Counted from the stretch's first letter, positions 8,190 through 18,232 are shown. The stretch is 64,000 nt of DNA from Flavobacterium rhamnosiphilum (GCF_004349195.1 NZ_SMLG01000001.1:620001-684000), one strand, 5' to 3'. Numbers and translations are program-made. Notes: a model not told the origin generated them from the sequence alone.

Positions 8190-11100
8190 TTATTCTTTTT
8201 CGCGTCCAAAGCGGTCAAACATTTTAATGTAAGTATTGAATACAATTCTATTTTTATTATAAAAATCTAAATCGCCATTTTCTTTCATTACCGTTAAAAG
8301 ACTTCTGTATCGCTCAATATCAGTGATGATAGGAATGGCAATGCTAGTTTGCTCAGAAGATTTTAGATTGCCATAATAATTAAGGTTCTCTCTGTATTTT
8401 AGTATTAATTTGCTCAACAATTGTTGTGCTTTTAATTTCTCATCGATTTTGTAATATCCGCCAGCGAAAGGTTCTAGTAATGAATAATAGTCAAAATATT
8501 CCAACGGCATTTTTGTCATTGCCAAATCGATAATGTTTTTTGCTTTATCTTTTTGTCCTTCAACAATTAATTGATTCATTAATCTGGAAAGGTTGGTTCT
8601 GTAGGTTATGCTGTTTCTACGGGTTTCAGGGTCGTGATAAATTTTTGGACTTTCGCCATTACCCCAATCCCATTTCATAACTTTAGCATACATTTTATCA
8701 GAATCTATTTGTCCCATATCAAGAGGACTTGCATCTTTTGGTAGCGCTGTTCTTATTGGAACCAGTTTGTAAACCATTCCTTCTAATTGAAGATACTCTT
8801 TCATCCAGATATAATCTTCACTGTCAAATGCACCACCGCTAAAATAGATTGGTCTTTTCCAATTGTTATTAGCAACAATATCAAGCATCATCAATCTGTT
8901 TTTGTACAATGCATTTCCTTTGATATCCAAGTCAATGTAAGGCACAATAGAATCATTGTGTTTAGGATTAACTACTTTGTTTTGTATAATTATATTTTTG
9001 TCAACAGGGATTCTGATTTTGTTTGTAGGGTAAAAATGGATTGTTTGTCCGTTTTGCATGTCTACAGTTGATTTTGGATTTTTGATAAAATTGATAAAAT
9101 CTTTTATATCCCAACGACTTTCAACTTTTGGAATGTGAGCTACATAGTCCAGTTTGTCTCCTACATATTGATCGTGTGTAAATGAAATAGGCAAAGGATC
9201 TGATTCGTATGTTTTAGTTTTCATCTGATCGATATACCAATCCGTCATGAAAAGGCTCGTGTTTACAATTTTAACATCCGTTCTCACTTTTTCGATTTCT
9301 TGTGCGTACCAAAGCGGGAACGTATCATTATCGCCAATTGTGAATAAAATAGCGTTTGGATCACATGATTCCAGATATGCTTTTGCCATTGCAACAGCAG
9401 TATGTTTTCCGGAACGGTCGTGATCATCCCAGTTTTGAGAAGCCATAAGAACCGGAGCTGCCAATAAACTGGCTGCGATAATAATTGGGCCTGCCAGTTT
9501 TGGGGCTAAATATTTCGTGGCACTTTCGTACAATGCATAAACACCAAAGCCTATCCAAATGGCAAATACATAAAAGGAACCAACTAAGGCATAATCTCTT
9601 TCTCTAGGCTCGAAAGGTCTTTCGTTTAAGTAGATTTTTAATGCTATTCCGGTAAAAAGGAATAAGGCGAGTAGTACATAGAAACTTTTCAAATCCTTAT
9701 TGGCATGATACATTAAACCGATTAAGCCGAGAATAAACGGTAGAAAGAAATATACATTTCGACCTTTGTTGTTCAATACATCCGAAGGTAAATTGTCTTG
9801 ACTTCCTAAATGGAGTTCGTCTATAAAAGTTATGCCACTAAGCCAGTTGCCATCCAGATAGTCGTATTTTCCCTGAATGTCATTTTGTCGACCAACAAAA
9901 TTCCACATCAAGTATCTCCAGTACATGTAGCCAAACTGGTATTCAACCATGAATCCTAAATTGTCAGCAGTTGTTGGTTTTTCAACAATTAAATAATCAC
10001 CATAACTTTTCAGGAACGTAACATAACCTTCGTTGTCAATTTGTTTTTGAGCGTAAGCTTGTCTGAATTCAGTTATTATTTTTTCGGTTTCGTTTTTTAG
10101 CTGAGCAATCGCTTTGTTGTAATCTTCCTCACTCAATTGACTCGGATCGATGCCGTATTTGGCTAAATCATCCTCGTACGGATAATCAGGATTTAATCTG
10201 AATTGAGGTGGATTTGTAAAATTCATGTAGTTCTCGATGTGATCACCGCTCCACATTCTTGGCAAAATAGTTTTTTGATTGTCATCCGTATTTTGCTCGG
10301 CATTTTTGAAATTATTCGTAATAATATATTTCCCAGTCTTATAATCTCTTTCGTAATTGGGCGCTTTGTCCAGGTAAGGATTGTTTTTGTCTAAACCAGC
10401 AAAACCTTCTGTGTATTGAGGACCATAAAACAAAGGATTTACACCATATTGTTCTCTATTGTAATACGCAAGAACTTCAGCTGCATCAGAGGGTTTGTTT
10501 TCGTTGATTACCGTATTTGCATTGGCACGTATCGGTAACATTGTCCAAGTAGAAAAACCAATCAGGATAAAAAGCACACATAAAATTAGCGTATTGGATG
10601 TTGCTAATCCTTTGTTGTTGGTGTATTTTAAACCAAAATAAAACAAAATAACAAGTAGTATGGTTACAAATATTGTTCCTGAGTCAAACGGCAATCCTAA
10701 ACTGTTGACCATAAAAACTTCGGTTTTGCCAAAGAATCCCATAGTCATAGGGAGTAGTAATTTGAATATAAATAATAAAATGGCAATAACAACAACATTT
10801 GCAATGATGAAACTTTTGAGGGTAACTACTTTATAGTTTTTGAAAAAGTAAAGGAAACCTATCGCTGGAATTGTTAATAGTGCCATGAAATGGACCCCGA
10901 ATGAAAGTCCAACAACAAGAGAAATGATTAAAAGCCATTTATTTCCTCTGGGTTTGTCCATGTCCTGTTCCCAACGTAAACCCAACCAAAATAATAAGGC
11001 AATAAATAAAGATGCCATGGCATATACTTCGGCTTCAACAGCATTGAACCAAAAACTATCAGAAAAAGTATAGGCTAAAGCTCCAACGAATGAACTTCCA

Positions 11101-11501
11101 AGAATAACAATGTCATTGTATTTATTTGTTTGCTCCGCCTGTTCGCCTTTTTGGCTCGGGTCAGAAAATCTTGAAATCAGTTTCTTTAAAATTATAGAGG
11201 AAGACCAAAATAAAAATAAAATGGTAAATGCACTCGAGAATACAGACATCATATTCACCATTAATGCAATTTGTGTGTCATCTGAAGCAAACATGGCGAA
11301 AAAGGCACCAATCATCTGGTATAAAGGCGCTCCCGGGGGATGGCCAACCTCAAGTTTTGCAGCTGTGGCTATGTATTCGCCACAATCCCAAAAACTCATG
11401 GTGGGTTCAACAGTTAAAGTGTATGTTAATAATGCGATTCCAAATGTAAGCCAACCAATAATTGTATTCCATTTATTGAAATTGAATGCTGCTTTATCCA
11501 T
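8190..11501 (-). CDS. DUF2723 family multi-spanning membrane protein (PMT/GT-C-like)
   Basis: A 1103-residue protein. The N-terminal half has more than ten hydrophobic segments. The first loop carries EPTMSFWDCGEYIATAAKLEVGHPPG, where an acidic residue in the first periplasmic loop is typical of GT-C glycosyltransferases of the protein O-mannosyltransferase type. Further conserved-looking stretches are NERPFEPRERDYA and FTIGDNDTFPLWYAQE. The C-terminal 350 residues are soluble and likely periplasmic. The family is widespread in Bacteroidota and is suspected to transfer sugars from a lipid carrier; the acceptor is unknown. Transcribed alone, with a terminator behind it. Confidence 0.82.
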   Translation of the reverse strand: MDKAAFNFNKWNTIIGWLTFGIALLTYTLTVEPTMSFWDCGEYIATAAKLEVGHPPGAPLYQMIGAFFAMFASDDTQIALMVNMMSVFSSAFTILFLFWSSSIILKKLISRFSDPSQKGEQAEQTNKYNDIVILGSSFVGALAYTFSDSFWFNAVEAEVYAMASLFIALLFWLGLRWEQDMDKPRGNKWLLIISLVVGLSFGVHFMALLTIPAIGFLYFFKNYKVVTLKSFIIANVVVIAILLFIFKLLLPMTMGFFGKTEVFMVNSLGLPFDSGTIFVTILLVILFYFGLKYTNNKGLATSNTLILCVLFILIGFSTWTMLPIRANANTVINENKPSDAAEVLAYYNREQYGVNPLFYGPQYTEGFAGLDKNNPYLDKAPNYERDYKTGKYIITNNFKNAEQNTDDNQKTILPRMWSGDHIENYMNFTNPPQFRLNPDYPYEDDLAKYGIDPSQLSEEDYNKAIAQLKNETEKIITEFRQAYAQKQIDNEGYVTFLKSYGDYLIVEKPTTADNLGFMVEYQFGYMYWRYLMWNFVGRQNDIQGKYDYLDGNWLSGITFIDELHLGSQDNLPSDVLNNKGRNVYFFLPFILGLIGLMYHANKDLKSFYVLLALFLFTGIALKIYLNERPFEPRERDYALVGSFYVFAIWIGFGVYALYESATKYLAPKLAGPIIIAASLLAAPVLMASQNWDDHDRSGKHTAVAMAKAYLESCDPNAILFTIGDNDTFPLWYAQEIEKVRTDVKIVNTSLFMTDWYIDQMKTKTYESDPLPISFTHDQYVGDKLDYVAHIPKVESRWDIKDFINFIKNPKSTVDMQNGQTIHFYPTNKIRIPVDKNIIIQNKVVNPKHNDSIVPYIDLDIKGNALYKNRLMMLDIVANNNWKRPIYFSGGAFDSEDYIWMKEYLQLEGMVYKLVPIRTALPKDASPLDMGQIDSDKMYAKVMKWDWGNGESPKIYHDPETRRNSITYRTNLSRLMNQLIVEGQKDKAKNIIDLAMTKMPLEYFDYYSLLEPFAGGYYKIDEKLKAQQLLSKLILKYRENLNYYGNLKSSEQTSIAIPIITDIERYRSLLTVMKENGDLDFYNKNRIVFNTYIKMFDRFGREKE

Positions 11502-11678
11502 GTACTAAAATTTAATTTAATTTTGAGTTACAAAGAAAATGTTTTTTTGTTTAAACTTGTTAGCATTAACACTATTTTCTGGAAAAGTATTACAATTTAA
11601 TAACGCATTGATTCTAAAGGTTTTTGAAGTTATTTTGAATTTTAAACGAATTTTTTTTCATAAAAAGGCAAAAAAAAT

Positions 11679-11708
11679 TTGTACAAACTAAAATTTAGTT
11701 TAAATTTG
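11679..11708 (+). promoter_or_regulatory. tRNA-Gln promoter
   Basis: TTG at 11679-11681, a 19-nt spacer and TAAATTTG at 11701-11708 form a complete match to the Bacteroidota promoter (TTG, about 19 nt, TAnnTTTG). Transcription should begin near 11715, shortly before the mature tRNA at 11729. It is the best promoter in the window. Confidence 0.85.
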
Positions 11709-11728
11709 CACTCGCTTAGCAGCAATGC

Positions 11729-11799
11729 TGGTCTATGGTGTAATGGTAACACAACTGTTTTTGGTGCAGTCTTTCAAGGTTCGAGTCCTTGTAGACCAA
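11729..11799 (+). tRNA. tRNA-Gln (anticodon TTG)
   Basis: A 71-nt cloverleaf. The acceptor stem TGGTCTA (11729-11735) pairs with TAGACCA (11792-11798) and A is the discriminator base. The D arm contains GTGTAATGGTAACAC. The anticodon stem ACTGT/GCAGT closes the loop TTTTGGT with anticodon TTG, which reads CAA. The T arm contains GGTTCGAGTCC. The CCA end is not encoded. An own promoter lies upstream and a terminator begins 4 nt downstream, so it is a single-gene unit. Confidence 0.95.
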
Positions 11800-11802
11800 C
11801 GT

Positions 11803-11833
11803 AAAACCTCTCATTTATTGAGAGGTTTTTTTA
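11803..11833 (+). terminator. tRNA-Gln terminator
   Basis: AAACCTCTCA and TGAGAGGTTT pair around a 5-nt loop, followed by a run of T. It starts immediately behind the tRNA. Confidence 0.9.
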
Positions 11834-11936
11834 TGCAATAAATCCAGCAGATTGTTTTTGGAGTTTAATTTATTGAAATGCCTGTGGTGGCTATGAGAGT
11901 CGTGTTTAGGCTGTTTTGATTTATTTTTTGGATTAA

Positions 11937-12761
11937 TTAAATCTTGAAAGTTATCACTGGCTTAACGGTGTGATTTACCAGATCTTCACTGATGCTTCCA
12001 TTGAAAAAATGAGCGAATCCTGTTCTTCCATGTGTGCAAAGACCTATTAAATCGGCATCAATGCTATTGGTGAAATTGATAATTCCATTTTCTATATTAA
12101 CGTCATTGTAAATGTGTGTGGAGTAATTTTCGACCTCAAAAGAGTCAATGAATTTTTTCATTATTTCTTCGGACATTTTGGTGGTTTTAAAGCTATTGGG
12201 CGTGCAAATCATGACTAAGTATAGATTTGCATTAAATATTTTGGCAAATTCTATCATTTTTTTGAAAGGTTTTTTGGTTTCTTTCGAAAAATCAGAAGCA
12301 AACACAAAGTTGTTGAATTTAAAGTCACGAATGTTCTTTTTTATAACCAGTACCGGGATTTCTGAGAGTCGTACCACTTTTTCGGTGTTGGATCCGATGA
12401 GTACTTCTTCTATGCCTGAAGTTCCATGTGAGCCCATGATAATTAAATCAATTTCATTTTTTTTATTAAAAGATAAAATACCGCTGAAAGCTCTTTCGAA
12501 TTGTACGGATGCGTTTACTGAAATTCCATTTAAATAGGGCTGTTCCTTGATTTTTTGGAGTGTTTCGTTTGCTTTTTTTATAAACAACATTACTTCGGGT
12601 ATGCTGCTTCCGCCGGTTACGGCATCATTCATCTGGTTAGGCAATTCTAATAAATGCAACAAAAAGATTTCGCAATTGTTTTTTTTCGCAATTATGGCGG
12701 CCACTTTTAATGCGTGTTCTGCGTGTTCAGAAAAATCGGTAGGGACTAAAATTCGTTTCAT
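11937..12761 (-). CDS. Universal stress protein, tandem-domain type
   Basis: A 274-residue cytoplasmic protein with two Usp domains. The first (about 1-145) begins KRILVPTDFSEHAEHAL and has the nucleotide-binding GSHGTSGIEEVLIGSNTEKVVR motif (G-2X-G-9X-G-S/T). The second (about 150-274) begins FVFASDFSKE and ends with THGRTGFAHFFNGSISEDLV. Both ATP-binding loops appear usable. Such proteins are induced by starvation and stress, and their molecular role varies. The gene stands alone between the tRNA and the rimP operon, and no convincing promoter motif was found. Confidence 0.9.
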   Translation of the reverse strand: MKRILVPTDFSEHAEHALKVAAIIAKKNNCEIFLLHLLELPNQMNDAVTGGSSIPEVMLFIKKANETLQKIKEQPYLNGISVNASVQFERAFSGILSFNKKNEIDLIIMGSHGTSGIEEVLIGSNTEKVVRLSEIPVLVIKKNIRDFKFNNFVFASDFSKETKKPFKKMIEFAKIFNANLYLVMICTPNSFKTTKMSEEIMKKFIDSFEVENYSTHIYNDVNIENGIINFTNSIDADLIGLCTHGRTGFAHFFNGSISEDLVNHTVKPVITFKI

Positions 12762-12866
12762 AACTATAAAGCGTTAAATTATGATGAAAATTGTTATTTT
12801 AATGCTACATTAAAGATAAGAAATTATTTTACAGCAATCGATTATTTTAGTTTATAAAAAAAACAC

Positions 12867-12874
12867 TATATTTG
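12867..12874 (+). promoter_or_regulatory. rimP-nusA-infB promoter, -7 element
   Basis: TATATTTG matches TAnnTTTG. The position 19 nt upstream reads TTT instead of TTG. Transcription should begin near 12880, giving a leader of roughly 58 nt that contains a terminator-like hairpin. Confidence 0.65.
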
Positions 12875-12900
12875 CACCGTTATTTATTAAAATCTAGATA

Positions 12901-12948
12901 ATGAGGGGACTAAATGTCCCCTCTTTTTATAAAAAATATGACATTTAA
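12901..12948 (+). CDS. Possible 15-codon leader ORF overlapping the rimP start
   Basis: An ATG at the edge of the leader hairpin opens a 15-codon frame ([15 protein letters not shown]) that runs through the hairpin and ends at a TAA 8 nt inside rimP, in another frame. If translated, ribosomes would melt the hairpin and could couple translation to rimP. This is speculative; there is no evidence of selection beyond its position. Confidence 0.25.
   Translation: MRGLNVPSFYKKYDI
12903..12928 (+). terminator. Terminator-like hairpin in the rimP-nusA-infB leader
   Basis: A perfect 8-bp GC-rich stem (GAGGGGAC at 12903-12910, GTCCCCTC at 12916-12923) with a TAAAT loop is followed by five T. It lies downstream of the predicted transcription start and 10 nt before the rimP ATG, so it would act inside the operon's own leader as an attenuator rather than ending an upstream unit (the upstream gene is on the other strand). 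Confidence 0.75.
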
Positions 12949-13402
12949 AGAAAAAGTAAATACGTTGTTGACCGAAGGCCTATTAGAAAAGCCGTCAATC
13001 TTTTTGATAGACCTTGTCATTACTGATGCTTTCAAGGTTATTGTGACTTTGGACGGCGATAATGGAGTGGCGCTTCAAGATTGTATAGATGTGAGTAAAT
13101 TCATTGATAATAATTTGGACAGAGAGGAACAAGATTACTCTTTAGAAGTAGCTTCGGTAGGAGTTGGTTCTCCGTTAAAATTAGTAAGACAATACAAGAA
13201 AAATATAGGTCGAACATTGATTGTGAAGACTTCGACTGAAATTATTGAAGCAGAATTAGTGGATGCTAATGATGATTTTGTAATTTTGTCTTGGAAAGCA
13301 AGAGAGCCTAAAAAGATAGGAAAAGGGAAAGAAACAGTTCAAAAAGAACTTAAATTGCCTTACGTAGATATAAAAGAAGCAATTGTTACAGTAACATTTT
13401 AA
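12938..13402 (+). CDS. rimP: Ribosome maturation factor RimP
   Basis: About 154 residues, starting [11 protein letters not shown]. The N-terminal domain shows the family pattern with [20 protein letters not shown] and the [14 protein letters not shown] motif, followed by the C-terminal SH3-like domain ([10 protein letters not shown] to [11 protein letters not shown]). RimP assists 30S subunit assembly. An in-frame ATG eight codons upstream (12914) lies inside the leader hairpin and would add MSPLFIKN, so the downstream ATG is preferred. It is the first gene of rimP-nusA-infB, a widely conserved order; nusA begins 13 nt after its stop. Confidence 0.93.
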   Translation: MTFKEKVNTLLTEGLLEKPSIFLIDLVITDAFKVIVTLDGDNGVALQDCIDVSKFIDNNLDREEQDYSLEVASVGVGSPLKLVRQYKKNIGRTLIVKTSTEIIEAELVDANDDFVILSWKAREPKKIGKGKETVQKELKLPYVDIKEAIVTVTF

Positions 13403-13415
13403 TTAAAGAATTCGC

Positions 13416-14669
13416 ATGGAAAATTTAGCATTAATCGATTCATTCTCAGAGTTTAAAGATGATAAACTTATTGATCGTGTAACGCTTATGGCAATTTTGG
13501 AAGATGTATTTAGAAATGCATTGAAGAAAAAATACGGTTCAGATGATAATTTCGATATCATTATAAATCCTGATAAAGGAGATATGGAGATATGGCAAAG
13601 AAGAGTGATCGTTGCGGATGAAGACTTAGATTTTGATCATCTTGAAATCACTTTAACTGAAGCTAGAAAAATAGAACCTGATTTCGAAATTGGTGAAGAA
13701 GTTTCCGAAGAAGTGAAATTAATTGATTTGGGAAGAAGAGCAATTTTAGCTTTACGTCAGAATTTGATTTCTAAAATCCATGAACATGATAACACGAATC
13801 TTTACAAACAATTTAAAGATTTAATAGGTGATATCTATACTGCTGAAGTGCACCATGTGCGTCCAAGAGTTGTGATTTTGGTTGATGATGAAGGGAATGA
13901 AATTATTTTACCAAAAGAAAAACAAATACCTTCTGACTTTTTCCGTAAAGGAGATAATGTTAGAGGAATAATAGAAAGCGTTGAATTAAAAGGAAATAAA
14001 CCTCAAATTATTATGTCTAGAACTTCTGAGAAGTTTTTGGAAAAATTATTTGAACAAGAAATTCCTGAAGTATTTGACGGTTTAATCATGGTTAAAAAAG
14101 TGGTGAGAATACCAGGTGAAAAAGCAAAAGTAGCCGTAGATTCTTATGACGACAGAATTGATCCGGTAGGAGCTTGTGTGGGTATGAAAGGATCTCGTAT
14201 TCATGGAATTGTTCGTGAATTAGGAAACGAAAATATCGACGTTATCAATTATACAAGTAACATACAATTGTATATAACGAGAGCATTAAGTCCTGCTAAA
14301 GTTTCTTCGATTAAGATAAATGAAGAGACAAAAAGAGCAGAAGTTTTCTTGAAGCTTGAAGAAGTTTCAAAAGCTATTGGTCGTGGCGGACACAACATTA
14401 AATTAGCAGGTTTATTGACAGGCTATGAATTAGACGTTATTCGTGAAGGTGATGTTGCTGGTGCAACTGCTGATGAGGATGATGTTGAATTAACTGAGTT
14501 TTCAGATGAAATTGAAGACTGGGTTATTGAAGAATTTGCAAAAATTGGTTTGGATACAGCAAAAAGTATCTTGAAACAAGATGTAGAAGATTTAGTAAGA
14601 AGAACAGACCTGGAAGAGGAAACGATTCTGGATGTAATGAGAATATTGAAAGAAGAATTTGACAGTTAG
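13416..14669 (+). CDS. nusA: Transcription termination/antitermination factor NusA
   Basis: A 417-residue RNA polymerase-binding factor. Domains in order: N-terminal polymerase-binding domain (1-130), S1 domain (about 135-200, GDIYTAEVHHVRPRVVIL), KH1 (GACVGMKGSRIHGIVREL) and KH2 (EVSKAIGRGGHNIKLA), then a short acidic tail. The long C-terminal repeats of E. coli NusA are absent, as is usual outside Proteobacteria. Its position behind a leader terminator suggests NusA could feed back on its own operon, as is known in E. coli. Confidence 0.97.
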   Translation: MENLALIDSFSEFKDDKLIDRVTLMAILEDVFRNALKKKYGSDDNFDIIINPDKGDMEIWQRRVIVADEDLDFDHLEITLTEARKIEPDFEIGEEVSEEVKLIDLGRRAILALRQNLISKIHEHDNTNLYKQFKDLIGDIYTAEVHHVRPRVVILVDDEGNEIILPKEKQIPSDFFRKGDNVRGIIESVELKGNKPQIIMSRTSEKFLEKLFEQEIPEVFDGLIMVKKVVRIPGEKAKVAVDSYDDRIDPVGACVGMKGSRIHGIVRELGNENIDVINYTSNIQLYITRALSPAKVSSIKINEETKRAEVFLKLEEVSKAIGRGGHNIKLAGLLTGYELDVIREGDVAGATADEDDVELTEFSDEIEDWVIEEFAKIGLDTAKSILKQDVEDLVRRTDLEEETILDVMRILKEEFDS

Positions 14670-14782
14670 TCAAATGTATCTTCAACGATAAACATGCCAC
14701 TTTACAATGAATTCTTGCTCGGTAGGTATCGAGTTGGGAGTAAAGTGAGGAATAACAAAAAAGGTAATAATAAAAAGGTTTT

Positions 14783-17680
14783 ATGTCTGAAGAGAGAATT
14801 ATTAGAATAAACAAAGTTTTAAGGGAATTGAATATTTCTTTAGAAAGAGCTGTGGATTATCTAAAAGATAAGGGGATTGCTATTGAAGCAAATCCAAACG
14901 CAAAAATTTCTGATGATGTATACAATGTCTTGTGCGGTCAGTTTGCAGGTGACAAAGGGAATAAGGAGGCTTCTAAAGAAGTAGGGGAAGAGAAAAGAAA
15001 AGAAAAAGAAGCTTTGCGTTTAGAACGAGAGAAAGAAATCGAAGACAAACGTAAAATTGAGGAAGAGCGCGTAAAACAACAAGAGGTTATAAAAGCGAGA
15101 GCAGTTATAGCTGGTCCGGTTCAAGTGGGTAAGATTGATCTTAATCCAAAAAAACCTTCCATCGTTGCGCCTGTAAAAGCTGTTGAAAAAACAGAGGCTC
15201 CAGTAGCTGATGTACCTGAAGTAAAAGCTGTCTCAAAAGAAGTTTCACCTGAGAAACCGTCAACTGAAAAACCGTCAACTGAGAAACCTGTTTCAGACAA
15301 AAAAGAGGTAAAACCTATTGTTGGGATAAAAGAGGTTAAAACAGAAACTCCTAAAGAAGTTCCTGCTGAACCAAAAGTGGTTGCAAAACCCGAGGCAGTT
15401 AAAGTTGATGAAGCGCCTGTTGATGAAACCATCACTACGCAATATCAAAAACTATCGGGAACTACTTTAACGGGGCAGATAATTGATTTATCTCAATTCA
15501 ACAAACCGAAAAAGAAAAAAGAAGAACCGAAAATCACTCCGAATAAACCGGGTGCTCCAGGTTCGGCTGCAGCCAATGCAAATAAAAATAAGCGTAAAAG
15601 GATTGCTCCTAAACCGGGCGCTCCAAGACCGCCTGCAACACCGGGAGTTCCTGGTGCGCCAAATCCTAACAAGATTACACCTAATACTGGTGGCGGTGGA
15701 TTCAATGCAAACAGAAGCGCTAGACCTGGTTTTGTAAAAGGAAACAGACCTGCTATTGTTGCAAAAGTGGAGCCTACCGAAGAAGAAGTTAAAAACCAAA
15801 TTAGAGAGACTTTAGAAAAACTGCAAGGTAAAGGTGGTAAATCTAAAGCGGCTAAATATAGAAGAGATAAAAGAGATACACACCGTCAGAAATCTGATGA
15901 TGAGCAAAGAGCCATTGACGAAGGAAGTAAAACTATTAAGGTTACTGAGTTTGTTACTGTAGGTGAAATTGCTATCATGATGGATGTGCCAATTACTAAA
16001 GTTATTGGTACGTGTATGTCACTTGGAATCATGGTTACCATGAACCAACGTCTTGATGCAGAAACATTGACTATCGTTGCTGATGAATTTGGTTATGAAG
16101 TTGAATTTATCACTGTAGACATCGAAGAAGCAATTCAGGTTGTTGAAGACAGAGAAGAAGATTTAGTTTTCAGAGCGCCAATTGTAACGGTAATGGGTCA
16201 CGTCGATCACGGTAAAACATCGTTACTGGATTACATTCGTAAAGAAAACGTAATTGCAGGGGAGTCTGGAGGAATTACACAACATATTGGTGCCTACGGA
16301 GTAACGTTGGATAACGGACAAAAAATCGCATTCTTAGATACACCGGGTCACGAAGCGTTTACTGCGATGCGTGCGCGTGGTGCTCAAGTTACCGATATTG
16401 CTATTATTGTAATTGCTGCTGATGATGACATCATGCCGCAAACCAAAGAAGCAATTAGCCATGCTCAAGCAGCTGGAGTTCCTATCATATTTGCTATCAA
16501 TAAAATTGATAAGCCAAATGCTAATCCTGAAAAAGTAAAAGAAAGATTAGCCGGTATGAATTTACTGGTAGAAGATTGGGGTGGAAAAATTCAATCACAT
16601 GATATTTCTGCGAAAGTAGGAACAGGTGTTAAAGAATTATTAGAAAAAGTATTGTTAGAAGCGGAACTTTTAGATTTGAAAGCAAATCCAAATAAAGCGG
16701 CTTCTGGAACTGTTGTTGAAGCTTTCCTTGATAAAGGAAAAGGATATGTTTCTACGATATTAGTTCAAAACGGAACGTTGAAAATTGGAGATTATATGTT
16801 GGCTGGTAAGCATCATGGTAAAATTAAAGCCATGCATGATGAAAGAGGGAATATTGTAACTGTTGCGGGTCCTTCGACTCCGGTTTCAGTTCTTGGTCTT
16901 GATGGAGCAGCAACTGCGGGTGATAAGTTCAATATTTTTGAAGACGAAAAAGAAGCGAAACAAATTGCTTCAAAACGTTCTCAATTGATGCGTGAGCAAT
17001 CCGTACGTACACAACGTCATATTACATTGGATGAAATTGGACGTAGAATTGCATTGGGTCAATTTAAAGAATTGAACATTATCCTTAAAGGAGATGTTGA
17101 TGGTTCTGTTGAGGCATTGTCTGATTCGTTCTCTAAATTATCTACTGAAGAAATTCAAATCAATATTATCCATAAAGGTGTTGGAGCAATTACTGAAACT
17201 GACGTAATGTTGGCTTCTGCTTCAGATGCGATTATCATCGGATTTAATGTTCGTCCTGCTGGAAATGCAAGACAATTAGCAGACAAAGAAGAAATAGATA
17301 TCCGTTACTACTCTATTATTTACGCCGCTATTGATGACTTGAAAGATGCAATGGAAGGAATGTTAGCTCCTGAAATGAAAGAAGAAATTCTGGGTACTGC
17401 TGAGATTAGAGAGATATTCAAAATTTCTAAAGTGGGTTCAATTGCAGGTTGTATGGTAATGGACGGTAAAATTGTCAGAAGCGCTAAAATGAGAATTATT
17501 AGAGAAGGTGTAGTTGTCTTCACAGGAGAACTTTTGGCACTGAAACGTTTCAAAGACGATGTGAAAGAAGTAGCTAAAGGATACGATTGTGGTATTCAAG
17601 TAAAAGGATACAACGACATCGAAGAAAGAGATGTTATTGAGTCGTACCATGAAGTAGCTGTTAAAAAGAAACTGAAATAG
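14783..17680 (+). CDS. infB: Translation initiation factor IF-2
   Basis: A 965-residue GTPase that places initiator tRNA on the 30S subunit. The N-terminus (1-50) is the IF2N domain ([22 protein letters not shown]). Residues about 60-400 are low-complexity: Lys/Glu-rich, with tandem EKPST units, and a Gly/Pro/Asn-rich part. The G domain starts near residue 465 with GHVDHGKTS (G1), DTPGHEAF (G3) and NKID (G4). Domains II-IV follow to the end. It lies 113 nt behind nusA and is the last gene of the operon; a terminator follows. Confidence 0.97.
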   Translation: MSEERIIRINKVLRELNISLERAVDYLKDKGIAIEANPNAKISDDVYNVLCGQFAGDKGNKEASKEVGEEKRKEKEALRLEREKEIEDKRKIEEERVKQQEVIKARAVIAGPVQVGKIDLNPKKPSIVAPVKAVEKTEAPVADVPEVKAVSKEVSPEKPSTEKPSTEKPVSDKKEVKPIVGIKEVKTETPKEVPAEPKVVAKPEAVKVDEAPVDETITTQYQKLSGTTLTGQIIDLSQFNKPKKKKEEPKITPNKPGAPGSAAANANKNKRKRIAPKPGAPRPPATPGVPGAPNPNKITPNTGGGGFNANRSARPGFVKGNRPAIVAKVEPTEEEVKNQIRETLEKLQGKGGKSKAAKYRRDKRDTHRQKSDDEQRAIDEGSKTIKVTEFVTVGEIAIMMDVPITKVIGTCMSLGIMVTMNQRLDAETLTIVADEFGYEVEFITVDIEEAIQVVEDREEDLVFRAPIVTVMGHVDHGKTSLLDYIRKENVIAGESGGITQHIGAYGVTLDNGQKIAFLDTPGHEAFTAMRARGAQVTDIAIIVIAADDDIMPQTKEAISHAQAAGVPIIFAINKIDKPNANPEKVKERLAGMNLLVEDWGGKIQSHDISAKVGTGVKELLEKVLLEAELLDLKANPNKAASGTVVEAFLDKGKGYVSTILVQNGTLKIGDYMLAGKHHGKIKAMHDERGNIVTVAGPSTPVSVLGLDGAATAGDKFNIFEDEKEAKQIASKRSQLMREQSVRTQRHITLDEIGRRIALGQFKELNIILKGDVDGSVEALSDSFSKLSTEEIQINIIHKGVGAITETDVMLASASDAIIIGFNVRPAGNARQLADKEEIDIRYYSIIYAAIDDLKDAMEGMLAPEMKEEILGTAEIREIFKISKVGSIAGCMVMDGKIVRSAKMRIIREGVVVFTGELLALKRFKDDVKEVAKGYDCGIQVKGYNDIEERDVIESYHEVAVKKKLK

Positions 17681-17703
17681 AATTTCAATATGTTTTAAAC
17701 CAA

Positions 17704-17728
17704 AAATCCCGATTCGTCGGGATTTTTT
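17704..17728 (+). terminator. Terminator of the rimP-nusA-infB operon
   Basis: AAATCCCGA and TCGGGATTT form a 9-bp stem with a TTCG tetraloop, followed by T residues. It begins 23 nt after the infB stop codon. Confidence 0.9.
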
Positions 17729-17750
17729 AGTTTTGGTATGTTTTAATTAA

Positions 17751-17940
17751 CGCTAGTGGTGAGTTGGAGAGCATCGAGAGTCCTTTGGGTTTTATATGGG
17801 CGTGGCACCAGCTAGAAAAAAGAGCCAGCAACATGCCGGTCATTGCCCTTTTTCCTAGCTGCTGTCGGGCTATCCGCGCTACAGGGTAGCTAGCTCCTAT
17901 CTCTAACGCGAGCACAAGACCTTTATCAATAATGAGGAAG
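17751..17940. repeat. GC-richer dispersed-repeat-like segment downstream of infB
   Basis: This stretch is clearly richer in G and C than its surroundings and has a sharp edge on both sides. The minus strand carries an open frame (17727-17954, with GLVLALEIGASYP and SSWCHAHIKPKGL), but the codons do not resemble neighbouring genes and no family is recognised. From memory, similar segments recur in intergenic regions of flavobacterial genomes; this was not checked. It marks the left edge of the accessory island. Confidence 0.5.
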
Positions 17941-18232
17941 TTTTTCTTTTTCAAGACCTATTAATGCGTTTTAAATAAGTTGTCCTCCAATATTTTTATA
18001 AGAAAAATAGTTTATATTTGATTTCGAATAAAACAAATTAGAAAGTATACTGCATAGCAGTGTTTTTTAAGTTAATTTCTCAAATAATTAAAAAATCAAT
18101 ACTTTGAATATGTTCCGGTTTTATAAACCTGCGTGTATTTATGAGTTAATGGCAAGTGTAAGACTACCGTGCGCAAACAGAACCAACCGACAAAACTTTA
18201 ACTTCTCAAATAGTCCAACAACAGAAATGCCG
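17941..18232. other. AT-rich gap with an orphan promoter-like motif and short hairpin
   Basis: No gene was found here. TATATTTG at 18013-18020 matches the -7 element. About 25 nt later ACTGC-ATA-GCAGT (18049-18061) forms a 5-bp hairpin followed by GTTTTTT. Together they could give a very short RNA of about 40 nt, or they may be remnants. The rest shows nothing recognisable. Confidence 0.35.

Noticed and set aside
11110..11508. Plus-strand frames opposite the start of the DUF2723 gene
   Set aside because: They mirror hydrophobic helices of the real gene and have no family pattern.
12914..12937. Upstream ATG for rimP
   Set aside because: It lies inside the leader hairpin and adds eight residues not seen in the family as I know it; the ATG at 12938 gives the normal start.
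15260..15300. Tandem EKPST codons in infB as a mobile repeat
   Set aside because: Short in-frame repeats are common in the variable IF-2 linker and need no special explanation.
15121..15435. Long minus-strand frame inside infB rich in Thr, Ser and Gly
   Set aside because: It is the antisense image of the Lys/Glu/Pro/Val-rich linker of IF-2 and has no independent start context or family.
17727..17954. 75-residue minus-strand ORF after infB as a gene
   Set aside because: It overlaps the infB terminator at its end, has unusual composition, and fits a dispersed repeat better than a protein.
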